DNA of 60,534 bases from Erysipelotrichaceae bacterium (GTDB lineage Bacteria > Bacillota_I > Bacilli_A > Erysipelotrichales > Erysipelotrichaceae), in NCBI GenBank assembly GCA_017539105.1, contig JAFYHQ010000028.1, positions 1 to 60,534 of the forward strand. Direction: 5' to 3'. The position numbers and the translations under genes were made by a program. Positions 51,591 to 59,309 of this stretch are shown here, piece by piece. Every line of letters starts with the position of its first letter. The stretch's first letter is position 1. The notes beneath the pieces were generated by a model, which saw only the letters and a list, made by a program, of their open reading frames with translations, was not told the DNA's origin and ran no database searches.

Positions 51591-52397
51591 ATGAACTATT
51601 TTATTGAAGGCATACAAGGAAGCGGCAAGAGTACGATGGTCAGCAGGTTGTCTGAAAGATATCCGGACTATCATGTTTTCAAAGAGGGTTTTTATTCGCC
51701 TGTCGAACTTGCCTGGTGCGCTTATGTGGACGAGGAAACCTGTCAGGAACTTCTAAAGAAATATCCCGATCTCGATCTCGAAGCAAACACGTATCCTGAA
51801 GAAGATAAAAGGATCATCTGTTACACCAGAATAAAAACGCAGAACCATGATTTCTATCGGGAACTGGAACAGTACGAGATCTACAATGACCGGAAACCGC
51901 TGGCAGAGTTTTCTTCCATCATCCTGAACAGATACGAAAGATGGAATGGAAATGACAGTATCTTCGAGTGTTCCCTGTTTCAGAATATCGTCGAAGAACT
52001 GATTCTGTACAAGCAACTGTCCGATGACGAGATCCTTTCTTTCTATCGAAAGATCAGACGTGTTCTGACTGGCAAGGATTTCAGGATCAGCTATCTGAAA
52101 ACGGATGATGTTTCAAAAACGATCGGACATATCCGAAAAGAACGGATCGATGAACAAGGAGAAGAGATCTGGTATCAGATGCTTTGTGAATACTTCAATG
52201 CGTCTCCCTATGCCTTAAAACACGGTTTAAAAGAGGAAGACGGGATCATCAGACATCTGAAGCATCGCCAGGAACTGGAACTGAAGATCTGCGAAGAACT
52301 GTTTCCGGCGCAAAGCATCATTCTTGACTCAAAGAACTACGATACAGAAATATGGGATCGTTTGAATGATCATGCCATGATTCGGGGAAAACTATGA
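51591..52397 (+). CDS. P-loop kinase-like protein
   Basis: I do not recognise a characterised family. The product of 268 residues starts MNYFIEGIQGSGKSTMVS, a Walker A (GIQGSGKST) at the very N-terminus as in nucleoside and small-molecule kinases. A lid-like region with several arginines follows, RIKTQNHDFYRELEQY, and NDSIFECSLFQNIVEE may be the Walker B-like part. The start at 51591 is preceded by GAGAAGAAG only. It is divergent from the radical enzyme and overlaps the transporter gene by 4 nt, so a role in uptake and phosphorylation of one compound is possible (inference). Confidence 0.6.
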   Translation: MNYFIEGIQGSGKSTMVSRLSERYPDYHVFKEGFYSPVELAWCAYVDEETCQELLKKYPDLDLEANTYPEEDKRIICYTRIKTQNHDFYRELEQYEIYNDRKPLAEFSSIILNRYERWNGNDSIFECSLFQNIVEELILYKQLSDDEILSFYRKIRRVLTGKDFRISYLKTDDVSKTIGHIRKERIDEQGEEIWYQMLCEYFNASPYALKHGLKEEDGIIRHLKHRQELELKICEELFPAQSIILDSKNYDTEIWDRLNDHAMIRGKL

Positions 52398-53596
52398 CTA
52401 TGGAAAAAACGTTTAATAGAGATCACATCCTCATTCAGATCTTCTACTATGTGACCGTCTCATCGATGCTTGGGTTCGGAACCTATACGATGCTGAGCCG
52501 GGGCTACAGCGCTTCCGGTATCGGTGTTCTCATAGCCGTAGCGGACCTGCTTGGCATCGCGATGAATTTCTTCGTTTCGGCTTATCTTGATCGAAGCGAT
52601 AAGATCAACGTATTTCAGATGGCCATGCTGCTGGCATGTGCAGGACTGTTTGCTTACATCATCAACTGTTTCTGCGTCGAACCGTCTTTCGTTCTCAGCG
52701 CGGCCTACGTTTTAAGCTTCTCCTTTCACGTTTCACTCTCGCCATTGCTGGATTCTGTAAATACGGCATTTATCAAGAACGGATACGAGATTCATTTCGG
52801 GATCGGCAGATCTTTCGGTTCGTTTTCCTACGGCATTGCCTGCCTGCTGTTCGGACTGATCTCGAAACATATGGACTATTATGTCATATTGCTTCTTCAG
52901 ATCTGTTTCCAGTCTCTGCTGATTCTTGTTCTTTTCATAACCAACCGGGATTTCCGTTCCGTTTCCACGATCAGAGAAAATCATGAGAATATCGAAAAGA
53001 TCAACTGCTCTTCTTTTCTGAAAGATCATCCCGCTTTCATCTTTACCTGCCTGGGTTATGCTGGACTGATGAGCTGCTTCTCTTTGCTGATGGAGAGTTT
53101 TCTGCTGCCGATCATCACCAGTGTCGGAGGAACTGTATTTGATTCCGGTCTCATCCAGGGCATCAAGGCCTTCCTGGAAGTCCCGTTCATCTTCTGTTTC
53201 CATCTGATCGAAAAGAATCTTTCCCTGAAAACGATCTTTTTGATTTCAGGAATGAGTTTCATTGCCAAGAATATCATCATGTATTCCATGAACAGCGTTC
53301 TGCCGCTTTACCTGTCGCAGATCCTGCAGTGCAGTTCCTTTGCGCTGATACTGCCTGCGTTTGTTTCCTATATCAACAGAAACATGAAAAGCAATGAGAG
53401 CGCCCGGGCTTACGCCTTACAGGCGATCATCATGACAACGATCAATATGATCATGAATTCTTTGGGCGGCTATATCGTTGATCTGTACGGTGTGAAATCG
53501 CTGTGTCTCATCGCTGTGATCATCTCCGTGATCAGCACGGCCGTTCTTATGCTTTCTTTAGAAAATTCGAAAACGGATGGATCATACCAGGAATAG
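52394..53596 (+). CDS. Major facilitator superfamily transporter
   Basis: Membrane carrier of 400 residues with about twelve membrane segments. Family signs include the early YFVTVSSMLGFGTYTML-like first helix (YYVTVSSMLGFGTYTML), the loop AYLDRSDKINVFQ, and in the middle FGIGRSFGSFSYGIACLLFG, which resembles the G-R-x-x-G-S motif of the MFS_1-like and nucleoside:proton symporter group. The substrate cannot be given. It is translated together with the P-loop protein and ends at a bidirectional terminator. Confidence 0.8.
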   Translation: MTMEKTFNRDHILIQIFYYVTVSSMLGFGTYTMLSRGYSASGIGVLIAVADLLGIAMNFFVSAYLDRSDKINVFQMAMLLACAGLFAYIINCFCVEPSFVLSAAYVLSFSFHVSLSPLLDSVNTAFIKNGYEIHFGIGRSFGSFSYGIACLLFGLISKHMDYYVILLLQICFQSLLILVLFITNRDFRSVSTIRENHENIEKINCSSFLKDHPAFIFTCLGYAGLMSCFSLLMESFLLPIITSVGGTVFDSGLIQGIKAFLEVPFIFCFHLIEKNLSLKTIFLISGMSFIAKNIIMYSMNSVLPLYLSQILQCSSFALILPAFVSYINRNMKSNESARAYALQAIIMTTINMIMNSLGGYIVDLYGVKSLCLIAVIISVISTAVLMLSLENSKTDGSYQE

Positions 53597-53618
53597 AATA
53601 GTCGATAAACCAGATAAC

Positions 53619-53644
53619 AAAAAGATCACTTGGTGATCTTTTTT
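53619..53644. terminator. Bidirectional intrinsic terminator
   Basis: Eleven-base stem AAAAAGATCAC / GTGATCTTTTT with a 3-nt loop, with A and T runs on both sides. It ends the transporter gene (plus) and the membrane protein gene (minus), whose stop codon abuts the stem. Confidence 0.85.
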
Positions 53645-55127
53645 ATTCTTCTTTCGTGGCAAGCTTCTCCGGCGTTCCGATGATCTGCGAGAATTCGGCT
53701 TTCTTCTCTTCGAAGAATTCCTCTCTCTGTTTCAATCCGTGAGCAACCCCTTTGTTGTATGCCCTGCAAAGCTCATCGATCGTCACCTGATACTTTTCCG
53801 CAAGATCCAGAAAAATATCGACAGGCGTAGTGATATTGCTGATTTCATCATACATGCCGTTATAGCGTCCCAATCCATAGGCTTCGATCTTCAGATCGAT
53901 TTCCGTGAGATCGTCGTTCCATTGGCTTATCATCTTCTTTCTGCGGTAACGGACGATCTTGTTGTAGATGATACGGATGACCTGCGAAATGCCGAAGCTC
54001 AGCATGAACAGCAGGGCGATGGATAATATCGGCGGAAGATAAGTCGCAACCATGTAGATATCGCGCCAGCCTCCATACTCTTCTCCAAGAAAAACGACAT
54101 TCGTCAGATATACAAGCGCATAGATATAGAACGGAACCAATCCTGCAAACGAATCATAAATTGTCAGTTCCATGTTGTTTTCCGAAGAAAACAGAAGAAT
54201 CAGCGTCATGATCGGACAGACCAGATGCAGCCAGAAGTTCATGCCCAGAAAGGCGGTTTCGACTCCTGTAGAAGGATAGATCAGGAAGATGGCAAAAACC
54301 ATTGTCAGGGTCGTGCAGATCGCACCGGATTGCTGGATGATCTGCAGCCATTTCGGGTAAGCGAATCTCTTCTTACGGACGCCCTCGACCGCAAAAGGAA
54401 TCATCATGGCTGCGCCAATCGCTGCAAATACATTGGAATTGACCGTAAACAGTTTAAACAGCTGATTCCCCCGTTCCGGATGCAAAGCATTCGGATCCTG
54501 GATCAGTCCGCCTGAAACGGCATAGACGCAGCAAGCAAAAGTCAGTATCGAAGCAAACAACGCCACATAGCTTCTGCTTTTCTGCAAAGCGATCATATAG
54601 CGCCGTTTCTGTTTGCTGGAAGAGGACTCAGTAATCTTTTTTATGGGATTGTATTTTCTTAAAGTCCTTCCATAATACTCTGTACCGGAATGTGCCAGTA
54701 TCGGACAGAAGATTTCTTCCATAAATATCAGACCGAATGCCAGATTGATATCCTTCCCGAACGAACGGCACAGTTTCATCTTCATGATACAGTTCAGAAC
54801 AAAGTAAATGAAAAGCGCCAGAAGATACAGATATCCTTTGATTCCTGAAGCAAATACCCTACCGCTTTTCGGAACCAGAAAATTCAGCAATACCGCAAGA
54901 ACAAAGGCAGCGATCCCATAGTAGCGGTTCCAGCAGATATCATACAAGGCGTAATCGCTCAGCAAAGGTATGAGCGCATGCCATGGCGTATGCCCCGCTT
55001 TCTTCAACAAAATCCAACGTGCCCGAAACAGACCGATGATCAGCAAAAGGATGATGAAACACAGCACCCAGTAGACAGGGCCTTTCCCTCCTTTTTGTAT
55101 CATGATATAGAGTCCGTTGGTAATCAT
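53643..55127 (-). CDS. Multipass membrane protein, partly Pr6Pr-like
   Basis: Function unknown. The 494-residue product has a first block of four to five membrane segments (about residues 16-145, KKAGHTPWHALIPLLSDYALY resembles the signal-peptidase-like DUF5684 type). A second block of six segments (about 185-410) contains FTVNSNVFAAIGAAMM and FWLHLVCPIMTLIL, reminiscent of Pr6Pr/FAR-17a-like membrane proteins. The last 90 residues are soluble, with helices (LAEKYQVTIDELCRAYNKG). AAAGGTG lies 10 nt before the start and a TATAAT is upstream. It stands alone between a terminator and the SGNH gene. Confidence 0.6.
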   Translation of the reverse strand: MITNGLYIMIQKGGKGPVYWVLCFIILLLIIGLFRARWILLKKAGHTPWHALIPLLSDYALYDICWNRYYGIAAFVLAVLLNFLVPKSGRVFASGIKGYLYLLALFIYFVLNCIMKMKLCRSFGKDINLAFGLIFMEEIFCPILAHSGTEYYGRTLRKYNPIKKITESSSSKQKRRYMIALQKSRSYVALFASILTFACCVYAVSGGLIQDPNALHPERGNQLFKLFTVNSNVFAAIGAAMMIPFAVEGVRKKRFAYPKWLQIIQQSGAICTTLTMVFAIFLIYPSTGVETAFLGMNFWLHLVCPIMTLILLFSSENNMELTIYDSFAGLVPFYIYALVYLTNVVFLGEEYGGWRDIYMVATYLPPILSIALLFMLSFGISQVIRIIYNKIVRYRRKKMISQWNDDLTEIDLKIEAYGLGRYNGMYDEISNITTPVDIFLDLAEKYQVTIDELCRAYNKGVAHGLKQREEFFEEKKAEFSQIIGTPEKLATKEE

Positions 55128-55191
55128 AAGTCAGTACACCTTTATCCCTATTATAAAGCATAGATCGAGATGAAATGATACATCAGCCTCT

Positions 55192-56400
55192 TTACTTGAT
55201 GGATCCCGCAATCGCTTCCGCCAATGCCTGGCATCCCATCTGTGAAAGATGCACCCCATCCGCCATCAGATAATCTCTGTTTTTTCTGATCTGATCCTGA
55301 AAATCAATGACTGTGACATTTGCATCGCTGAATACCAGACTGTCGTCGGAAATCTTGCAGAGATAGATCTCATGATCCTTGAATAAACCGATCAGTTTGT
55401 CATAATCGCTTTGAGAAAGCGCAAACTGCGAATCATAAAGGAAAACGATATTGTGTTCAAGCATTCCCTCCCTGACAAGCGATTCCAGTTCCTGGTACAG
55501 ACGATCGAATTCAGGATCCTGTCCGCTTCGATAAAACGCTTCCGGATAGAGATCATAAAGATATGGATACATCGAAATCAGAGCATCGTTTCCATAGAAC
55601 GCTACGCTGTGATTCCTGTCGTCTCTGACGCTTTCTTTATGCTGTCTGTATTTGTCCAGATAGACATCGAAAATCGCATCACAGATCGTATCCGTCAGAA
55701 CGGTAACGCCTTCCCCTATGACATGGATATTGTCGTAGTAGAAATACTCGGGATGGCCTTGGGAAACCTTAGCCCAGTCGATGATATGCAGGTTTGGATA
55801 ATCCTTTGCGAAGCTTGCAAAACGTTCATTGAAATCAGGGTCATCGGGACCGACCGCATTGACCCAGAAAACTTCCCTGTCCGCAACGATCTCCATCAGT
55901 TTCCTGTTGTAGCTCTCGATATAGTCGCCATTGGTTGAAAGGCATAGAAGAACGATCTCATTCAGTTCGCCCGCATCCTTCAGTTCCTCCAGGATCACAT
56001 TGCCATCATGAAGATCACGGGAAATCTTTCCATCGAAATAACCATTCGGGAATCTTTCATACAAACCCGGAGCGAGGTCAAGAAGAATGGAATCGCCGAT
56101 CCCGGTCACCGGGGCATTTTTAAGCATTGCCCGGACATTCTCTTCATCGGAACCCAGATCTTCATCAAGGATCTTCCATTCCTGTTTCCGGTTTTCCTTA
56201 TCGTTCAGATACTCCTTGTTCTTTTCCTCGATCAGTTTCTGATTCTCCTCTAGCATGTTCTGCAGCTCTTCCATTTCTGCAGAATGATCCTTTTCTGTCA
56301 GATATCGATAGACACCGAATCCATCCGCACATAGCAGCAATCCGCATAAAAGGAAGCTTACGATCTTTTTCTTCGTAATGTCATGGCTTCTTTGAAACAA
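55192..56400 (-). CDS. SGNH-fold O-acyl esterase/transferase-like protein with tandem domains
   Basis: Membrane segment at residues 12-32, then a coiled coil (about 40-75) and two SGNH-like units. The first has GDS at 102-104, LSTNGD at 154-159 and DNIH at 223-226, thus a full catalytic set. The second has GND (270-272) in place of GDS, a FLYDSQ strand and DGVH at 381-384, so the serine is lost. Such domains form the C-terminal part of OatA-type peptidoglycan O-acetyltransferases. The gene starts inside the upstream acyltransferase gene (43-nt overlap). Together they look like a split OatA. Confidence 0.75.
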   Translation of the reverse strand: MFQRSHDITKKKIVSFLLCGLLLCADGFGVYRYLTEKDHSAEMEELQNMLEENQKLIEEKNKEYLNDKENRKQEWKILDEDLGSDEENVRAMLKNAPVTGIGDSILLDLAPGLYERFPNGYFDGKISRDLHDGNVILEELKDAGELNEIVLLCLSTNGDYIESYNRKLMEIVADREVFWVNAVGPDDPDFNERFASFAKDYPNLHIIDWAKVSQGHPEYFYYDNIHVIGEGVTVLTDTICDAIFDVYLDKYRQHKESVRDDRNHSVAFYGNDALISMYPYLYDLYPEAFYRSGQDPEFDRLYQELESLVREGMLEHNIVFLYDSQFALSQSDYDKLIGLFKDHEIYLCKISDDSLVFSDANVTVIDFQDQIRKNRDYLMADGVHLSQMGCQALAEAIAGSIK

Positions 56401-57368
56401 TAGGTCAGGATGACTGTAACAAGAAAGACCGGGAGGACTTTCAAAGAATCAGGGATGCGTATCCTCTGAAAGAGAAAAATGACAGGATAATGCAGAAGAT
56501 AAAACTCATAGGCATAGGAAGACAAGCGCGACATCAGCAGAGAGACTGCGTCTTTTCTTTCAGGGAACCTCTTGCCATGTACGATCAGCAGCAGGCATAG
56601 GACCGAGATTCCCAGCATCGCGATATAGAAGTATTCCGACGATGCATTGACCGTGCAGAACAGGAATGTCATTGCGATCAGTTCCAGATAAAACAAAATA
56701 GCGCCAGCTGCGTCTTTCTGATCGGAAATCAACGGATCCATAAAGCCCAGAAACATGCCGATAAACAACGAGAAAGAACGGGTGAACGTGCCGTAATATG
56801 CCGCCATCATATCGTTTTTTCCAATCTGTCTGAAGCACAGATAGCTGCAGATCGCCAGCATCAGACAGACTGCAAGAGGAATGATGCGGCTGATCTTGCG
56901 GGAAGCCTGTTTCAATGGCAGATATAGGATGGGCAGCAGCAGATCGTACTGTATCAGCATCGAGATGTACCACAGATGCGTAAAAGCAGAAGAAGCATTG
57001 CGGACAAAATAGTCTTTGTCGGCGTTCAGCTGCCAGAAGTTGTTATAGCAGAAAATGACGGATGCGGTCTCAGTTTTCAGATCGATCCAATGGATCGAAG
57101 GAAACAGGGAAATGACGCATATCGAAAGAAAGACGGCTGCCAGCAAAGGAAGATAGAGTCTTTTCAGTCTGTTCAGATAATAGCTTCCGATAGAACCTTT
57201 TTTCCGATTCAAAGAAACAGCGGACAGATATCCGCTCAGAACAAAGAAAGCAGAAACTGCCAGATATCCGCCTTTCAGAAGATTCATATGATACAGAAAG
57301 ACAACCAGACACAGATAAAGCCTGATCTGATCCAGTTTCCGATAATGCTTCGTTATGTTTTTATCCAT
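56358..57368 (-). CDS. Acyltransferase-3 family membrane protein
   Basis: Integral membrane acyltransferase of 336 residues with about ten membrane segments. The family signs are RKLDQIRLYLCLVVFLYH (with the essential histidine), LKGGYLAVSAFFVLSGYL, and the end FYLLHYPVIFLFQRI. The start at 57368 has AGGAA at the proper distance. This is the transmembrane half of OatA-like O-acetyltransferases that bring acetyl groups through the membrane; the SGNH half is the next gene, overlapping by 43 nt. The acceptor (MurNAc or another polymer) is not certain. Confidence 0.83.
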   Translation of the reverse strand: MDKNITKHYRKLDQIRLYLCLVVFLYHMNLLKGGYLAVSAFFVLSGYLSAVSLNRKKGSIGSYYLNRLKRLYLPLLAAVFLSICVISLFPSIHWIDLKTETASVIFCYNNFWQLNADKDYFVRNASSAFTHLWYISMLIQYDLLLPILYLPLKQASRKISRIIPLAVCLMLAICSYLCFRQIGKNDMMAAYYGTFTRSFSLFIGMFLGFMDPLISDQKDAAGAILFYLELIAMTFLFCTVNASSEYFYIAMLGISVLCLLLIVHGKRFPERKDAVSLLMSRLSSYAYEFYLLHYPVIFLFQRIRIPDSLKVLPVFLVTVILTYCFKEAMTLRRKRS

Positions 57369-57410
57369 AATTCCTATATGATTATACAATAAGAAAAAGC
57401 CATGGATATC

Positions 57411-57440
57411 AGAAAGAAAAAAGCCGCATTTCTGCAGCTT
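57411..57440 (-). terminator. Terminator of the tRNA cluster
   Basis: Seven-base stem AAGCTGC / GCGGCTT with loop AGAAAT (57421-57440), followed by TTTTTTCTTT on the minus strand. Confidence 0.75.
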
Positions 57441-57454
57441 TCTCTCATCTAAGA

Positions 57455-57531
57455 TGGCGGTGCGTACGGGACTCGAACCCGTGATCTCCTCCGTGACAGG
57501 GAGGCACGATAACCAACTTCGCTAACGCACC
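57455..57531 (-). tRNA. tRNA-Asp (GTC)
   Basis: Cloverleaf of 77 nt: acceptor GGTGCGT / ACGCACC, anticodon stem CCTCC / GGAGG with loop CTGTCAC (anticodon GTC), TTCGAGT arm, encoded CCA end. First gene from the terminator side in a three-tRNA cluster. Confidence 0.95.
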
Positions 57532-57532
57532 A

Positions 57533-57606
57533 TGGAGCAGATGAAGGGAATTGAACCCTCGTGTCCACCTTGGCAAGGTGGCGTTCTACCATTGAACTAC
57601 ATCTGC
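57533..57606 (-). tRNA. tRNA-Gly (GCC)
   Basis: Cloverleaf of 74 nt: acceptor GCAGATG / CATCTGC, anticodon stem CCACC / GGTGG with loop TTGCCAA (anticodon GCC), GTTCAAT arm, encoded CCA. One base separates it from tRNA-Asp. Confidence 0.95.
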
Positions 57607-57614
57607 ATTTACAT

Positions 57615-57706
57615 TGGCGAAGAAGGAGGGATTTGAACCCTCGCGCCAGGTAACCCGACCTAAGGCCTTAGCAGGGCCTCCTCTTCAACCACTTGAGTAC
57701 TTCTTC
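57615..57706 (-). tRNA. tRNA-Ser (GCT)
   Basis: 92 nt with the long variable arm of class II tRNAs. Acceptor GAAGAAG / CTTCTTC, anticodon loop CTGCTAA (anticodon GCT), GTTCAAA arm and encoded CCA. It is the first tRNA of the cluster after the promoter. Confidence 0.95.
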
Positions 57707-57728
57707 ATTCGCACAATAGTGCTTATTA

Positions 57729-57757
57729 AATATAACACACTTATTCAATTTTCGCAA
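57729..57757 (-). promoter_or_regulatory. Promoter of the tRNA-Ser-Gly-Asp cluster
   Basis: TTGCGA (57752-57757) and TATATT (57729-57734) with 17 nt between, about 23 nt before tRNA-Ser. Confidence 0.6.
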
Positions 57758-57763
57758 GATGTT

Positions 57764-57772
57764 TGTTATACT
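57764..57772 (+). promoter_or_regulatory. Extended -10 promoter of dut
   Basis: TGTTATACT (-10 at 57767-57772) lies only 10 nt before the dut ATG; the -35 region (TTCAAT) is weak. Confidence 0.5.
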
Positions 57773-57782
57773 TATTGTGTTC

Positions 57783-58268
57783 ATGAGTATCGCCGTTTTT
57801 GAAAGAGTCAGTGAGAAACAGTTTGCTGAAGATGTGAAGGATCTTCTGGGTCTTCAGGAGGACTGTTACGGACAGATCAGGATACCGCAGAGAGCTACCA
57901 AAGGCAGCGCCGGCTATGATTTCTGCTGTCCTGCCGATCTGACGATCAAAGCTCATGAAAGCGTCCGGATCCCTACGGGAATCCGCTGCAAGATGGCGGA
58001 AGGCTATGTCCTGCAGCTGTATCCCCGTTCTTCGCTGGGTTTCAAGTATCACCTGTGTCTGCTGAATACGGTAGGTATCATCGATTCCGATTACTACAAT
58101 GCCGACAATGAGGGACATATCATCATCGGATTGATCAATGACGGTGAGAAAGATCTCGTATTGAAGGCAGGAGATCGTTTCGTACAGGGCTTATTCCTGA
58201 AATATGAAACAGCGGATGAAGAGGAAACGGCCGCAGAACGGCATGGCGGTTTCGGTTCCACCGACTGA
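57783..58268 (+). CDS. dut: dUTP diphosphatase
   Basis: Hydrolyses dUTP to dUMP and keeps uracil out of DNA. Trimeric-family motifs: GSAGYDFCCPADL (motif 1), LYPRSSLGFKYHLCL (2), LNTVGIIDSDYYN (3), GDRFVQGLF (4) and the final HGGFGSTD (5), all present. With the start at 57783 it has 161 residues. No ribosome binding site is seen; a predicted transcript start is 3-4 nt before ATG. The stop codon ends 1 nt before tRNA-Arg, so messenger and tRNA must share a transcript. Confidence 0.93.
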   Translation: MSIAVFERVSEKQFAEDVKDLLGLQEDCYGQIRIPQRATKGSAGYDFCCPADLTIKAHESVRIPTGIRCKMAEGYVLQLYPRSSLGFKYHLCLLNTVGIIDSDYYNADNEGHIIIGLINDGEKDLVLKAGDRFVQGLFLKYETADEEETAAERHGGFGSTD

Positions 58269-58269
58269 T

Positions 58270-58346
58270 GTGCTCATAGCTCAAACGGATAGAGCATTTG
58301 ATTCCGATTCAAAAGGTTGCGGGTTCAAGTCCTGTTGAGCACGCCA
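58270..58346 (+). tRNA. tRNA-Arg (CCG)
   Basis: 77-nt cloverleaf: acceptor GTGCTCA / TGAGCAC, anticodon stem TTTGA / TCAAA with loop TTCCGAT (anticodon CCG, reads CGG), GTTCAAG arm and encoded CCA. It starts one base after the dut stop codon and is followed by a terminator. Confidence 0.93.
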
Positions 58347-58353
58347 TAGCAAG

Positions 58354-58376
58354 AAAAAAGGCCTTAGGCCTTTTTT
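58354..58376. terminator. Bidirectional intrinsic terminator
   Basis: Ten-base stem AAAAAAGGCC / GGCCTTTTTT with loop of 3. It ends dut-tRNA-Arg (plus) and the lipase-like gene (minus), whose stop codon TAA (58375-58377) begins the stem. Confidence 0.88.
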
Positions 58377-59298
58377 ACATATGTTCGATCATCCAATTGT
58401 ACAGATCATCATAGACGATGTCTTTATCCAGTTCGTTGAGGATCTCGTGACGGTCATTCGGATAGAGCTTTACCGCCACTTCCAGTACGCCGGCATCCTT
58501 TAATGACTTTGCGGCATTGATGACCTCTTTGCCGAAACTTCCTACCGGATCATCTTCTCCGGATACGAACAATACAGGAAGATTCTTCGGGACGATCCTT
58601 AAGAGATCCTTATTGTGCAGTCGGGCGATTCCCTCGAACATGCTGTAGTAGCCGTTCAGGGTAAAGATGAAGTTGCAGCGCGGTTCTGCGACATATTTGT
58701 CGACGATCGCTTCGTCTTTGGTCAGCCAGTCGACTCTGGTTCTTGCCGGTTCGAAACGCTTGTTGTAGGAGCCGAAGGCCATGTCATTGACGAAAGTGCT
58801 GCGGTGTTTCCAGCCTTTGACCAAGGCAATGCTTCTGCATAATGCTTTGGCGGCATTGAGCTTATACAAAGGCTCAAAGCCTGTTCCCATGATGATGGCG
58901 CCCTTCAATTCCTTTCCATACGTGGTGATATACTGCCTGGCATAGAAAGAACCCATGGAATGACCTAAAAGGAAATATGGAAGATCCGGATATATTTCCT
59001 TGGTCAATTCCGTCAGTCTGTGCATATCTTCCAGCAGCGTCTGGTTACCATGATCGCCGAAATATCCCCATTCCTCGGGACTGTTGACGGAACCCCCATG
59101 GCCCAGATGGTCATTTCCGACCACCAGGAAGCCTTTGCTGTTCAGGTAGGCTGCGAAATCATCGTAACGGTCGATAAATTCATCCATGCCATGCGCGATC
59201 TGCAGAATGGCTTTGATTCCGGTATCTGGGATGTAAGAAACGGCACGGATATCCGCGAGATCATTGTTGGAGCGGTAAGAGAATTCTTCTTTTTTCAT
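58375..59298 (-). CDS. Alpha/beta hydrolase, lysophospholipase/monoacylglycerol lipase type
   Basis: Cytosolic hydrolase of 307 residues. Oxyanion stretch LQIAHGMDEFIDRYDDF, second motif VVGNDHLGHGGS, nucleophile elbow FLLGHSMGSFYARQY, acid LFVSGEDDPVGSFG, and the histidine in YPNDRHEILNE. These are the marks of the serine aminopeptidase S33 (Hydrolase_4) group, which includes lysophospholipases and monoglyceride lipases. GAGGT precedes the ATG. It is 11 nt after the GNAT fusion gene, so they form an operon. The exact lipid is not known. Confidence 0.85.
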   Translation of the reverse strand: MKKEEFSYRSNNDLADIRAVSYIPDTGIKAILQIAHGMDEFIDRYDDFAAYLNSKGFLVVGNDHLGHGGSVNSPEEWGYFGDHGNQTLLEDMHRLTELTKEIYPDLPYFLLGHSMGSFYARQYITTYGKELKGAIIMGTGFEPLYKLNAAKALCRSIALVKGWKHRSTFVNDMAFGSYNKRFEPARTRVDWLTKDEAIVDKYVAEPRCNFIFTLNGYYSMFEGIARLHNKDLLRIVPKNLPVLFVSGEDDPVGSFGKEVINAAKSLKDAGVLEVAVKLYPNDRHEILNELDKDIVYDDLYNWMIEHM

Positions 59299-59309
59299 GA
59301 TTGTTACCT

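Noticed and set aside
49530-51674. Reading the radical enzyme as pyruvate formate-lyase or extending it to 51674
   Set aside because: There is only one active-site cysteine followed by W-E, not a cysteine pair, and the upstream 40 codons overlap the divergent gene start without a ribosome binding site.
57614-57802. 62-codon plus-strand frame starting MAKKEGFEPSRQ
   Set aside because: It reads the complement of tRNA-Ser; such peptides are a well-known tRNA artefact.
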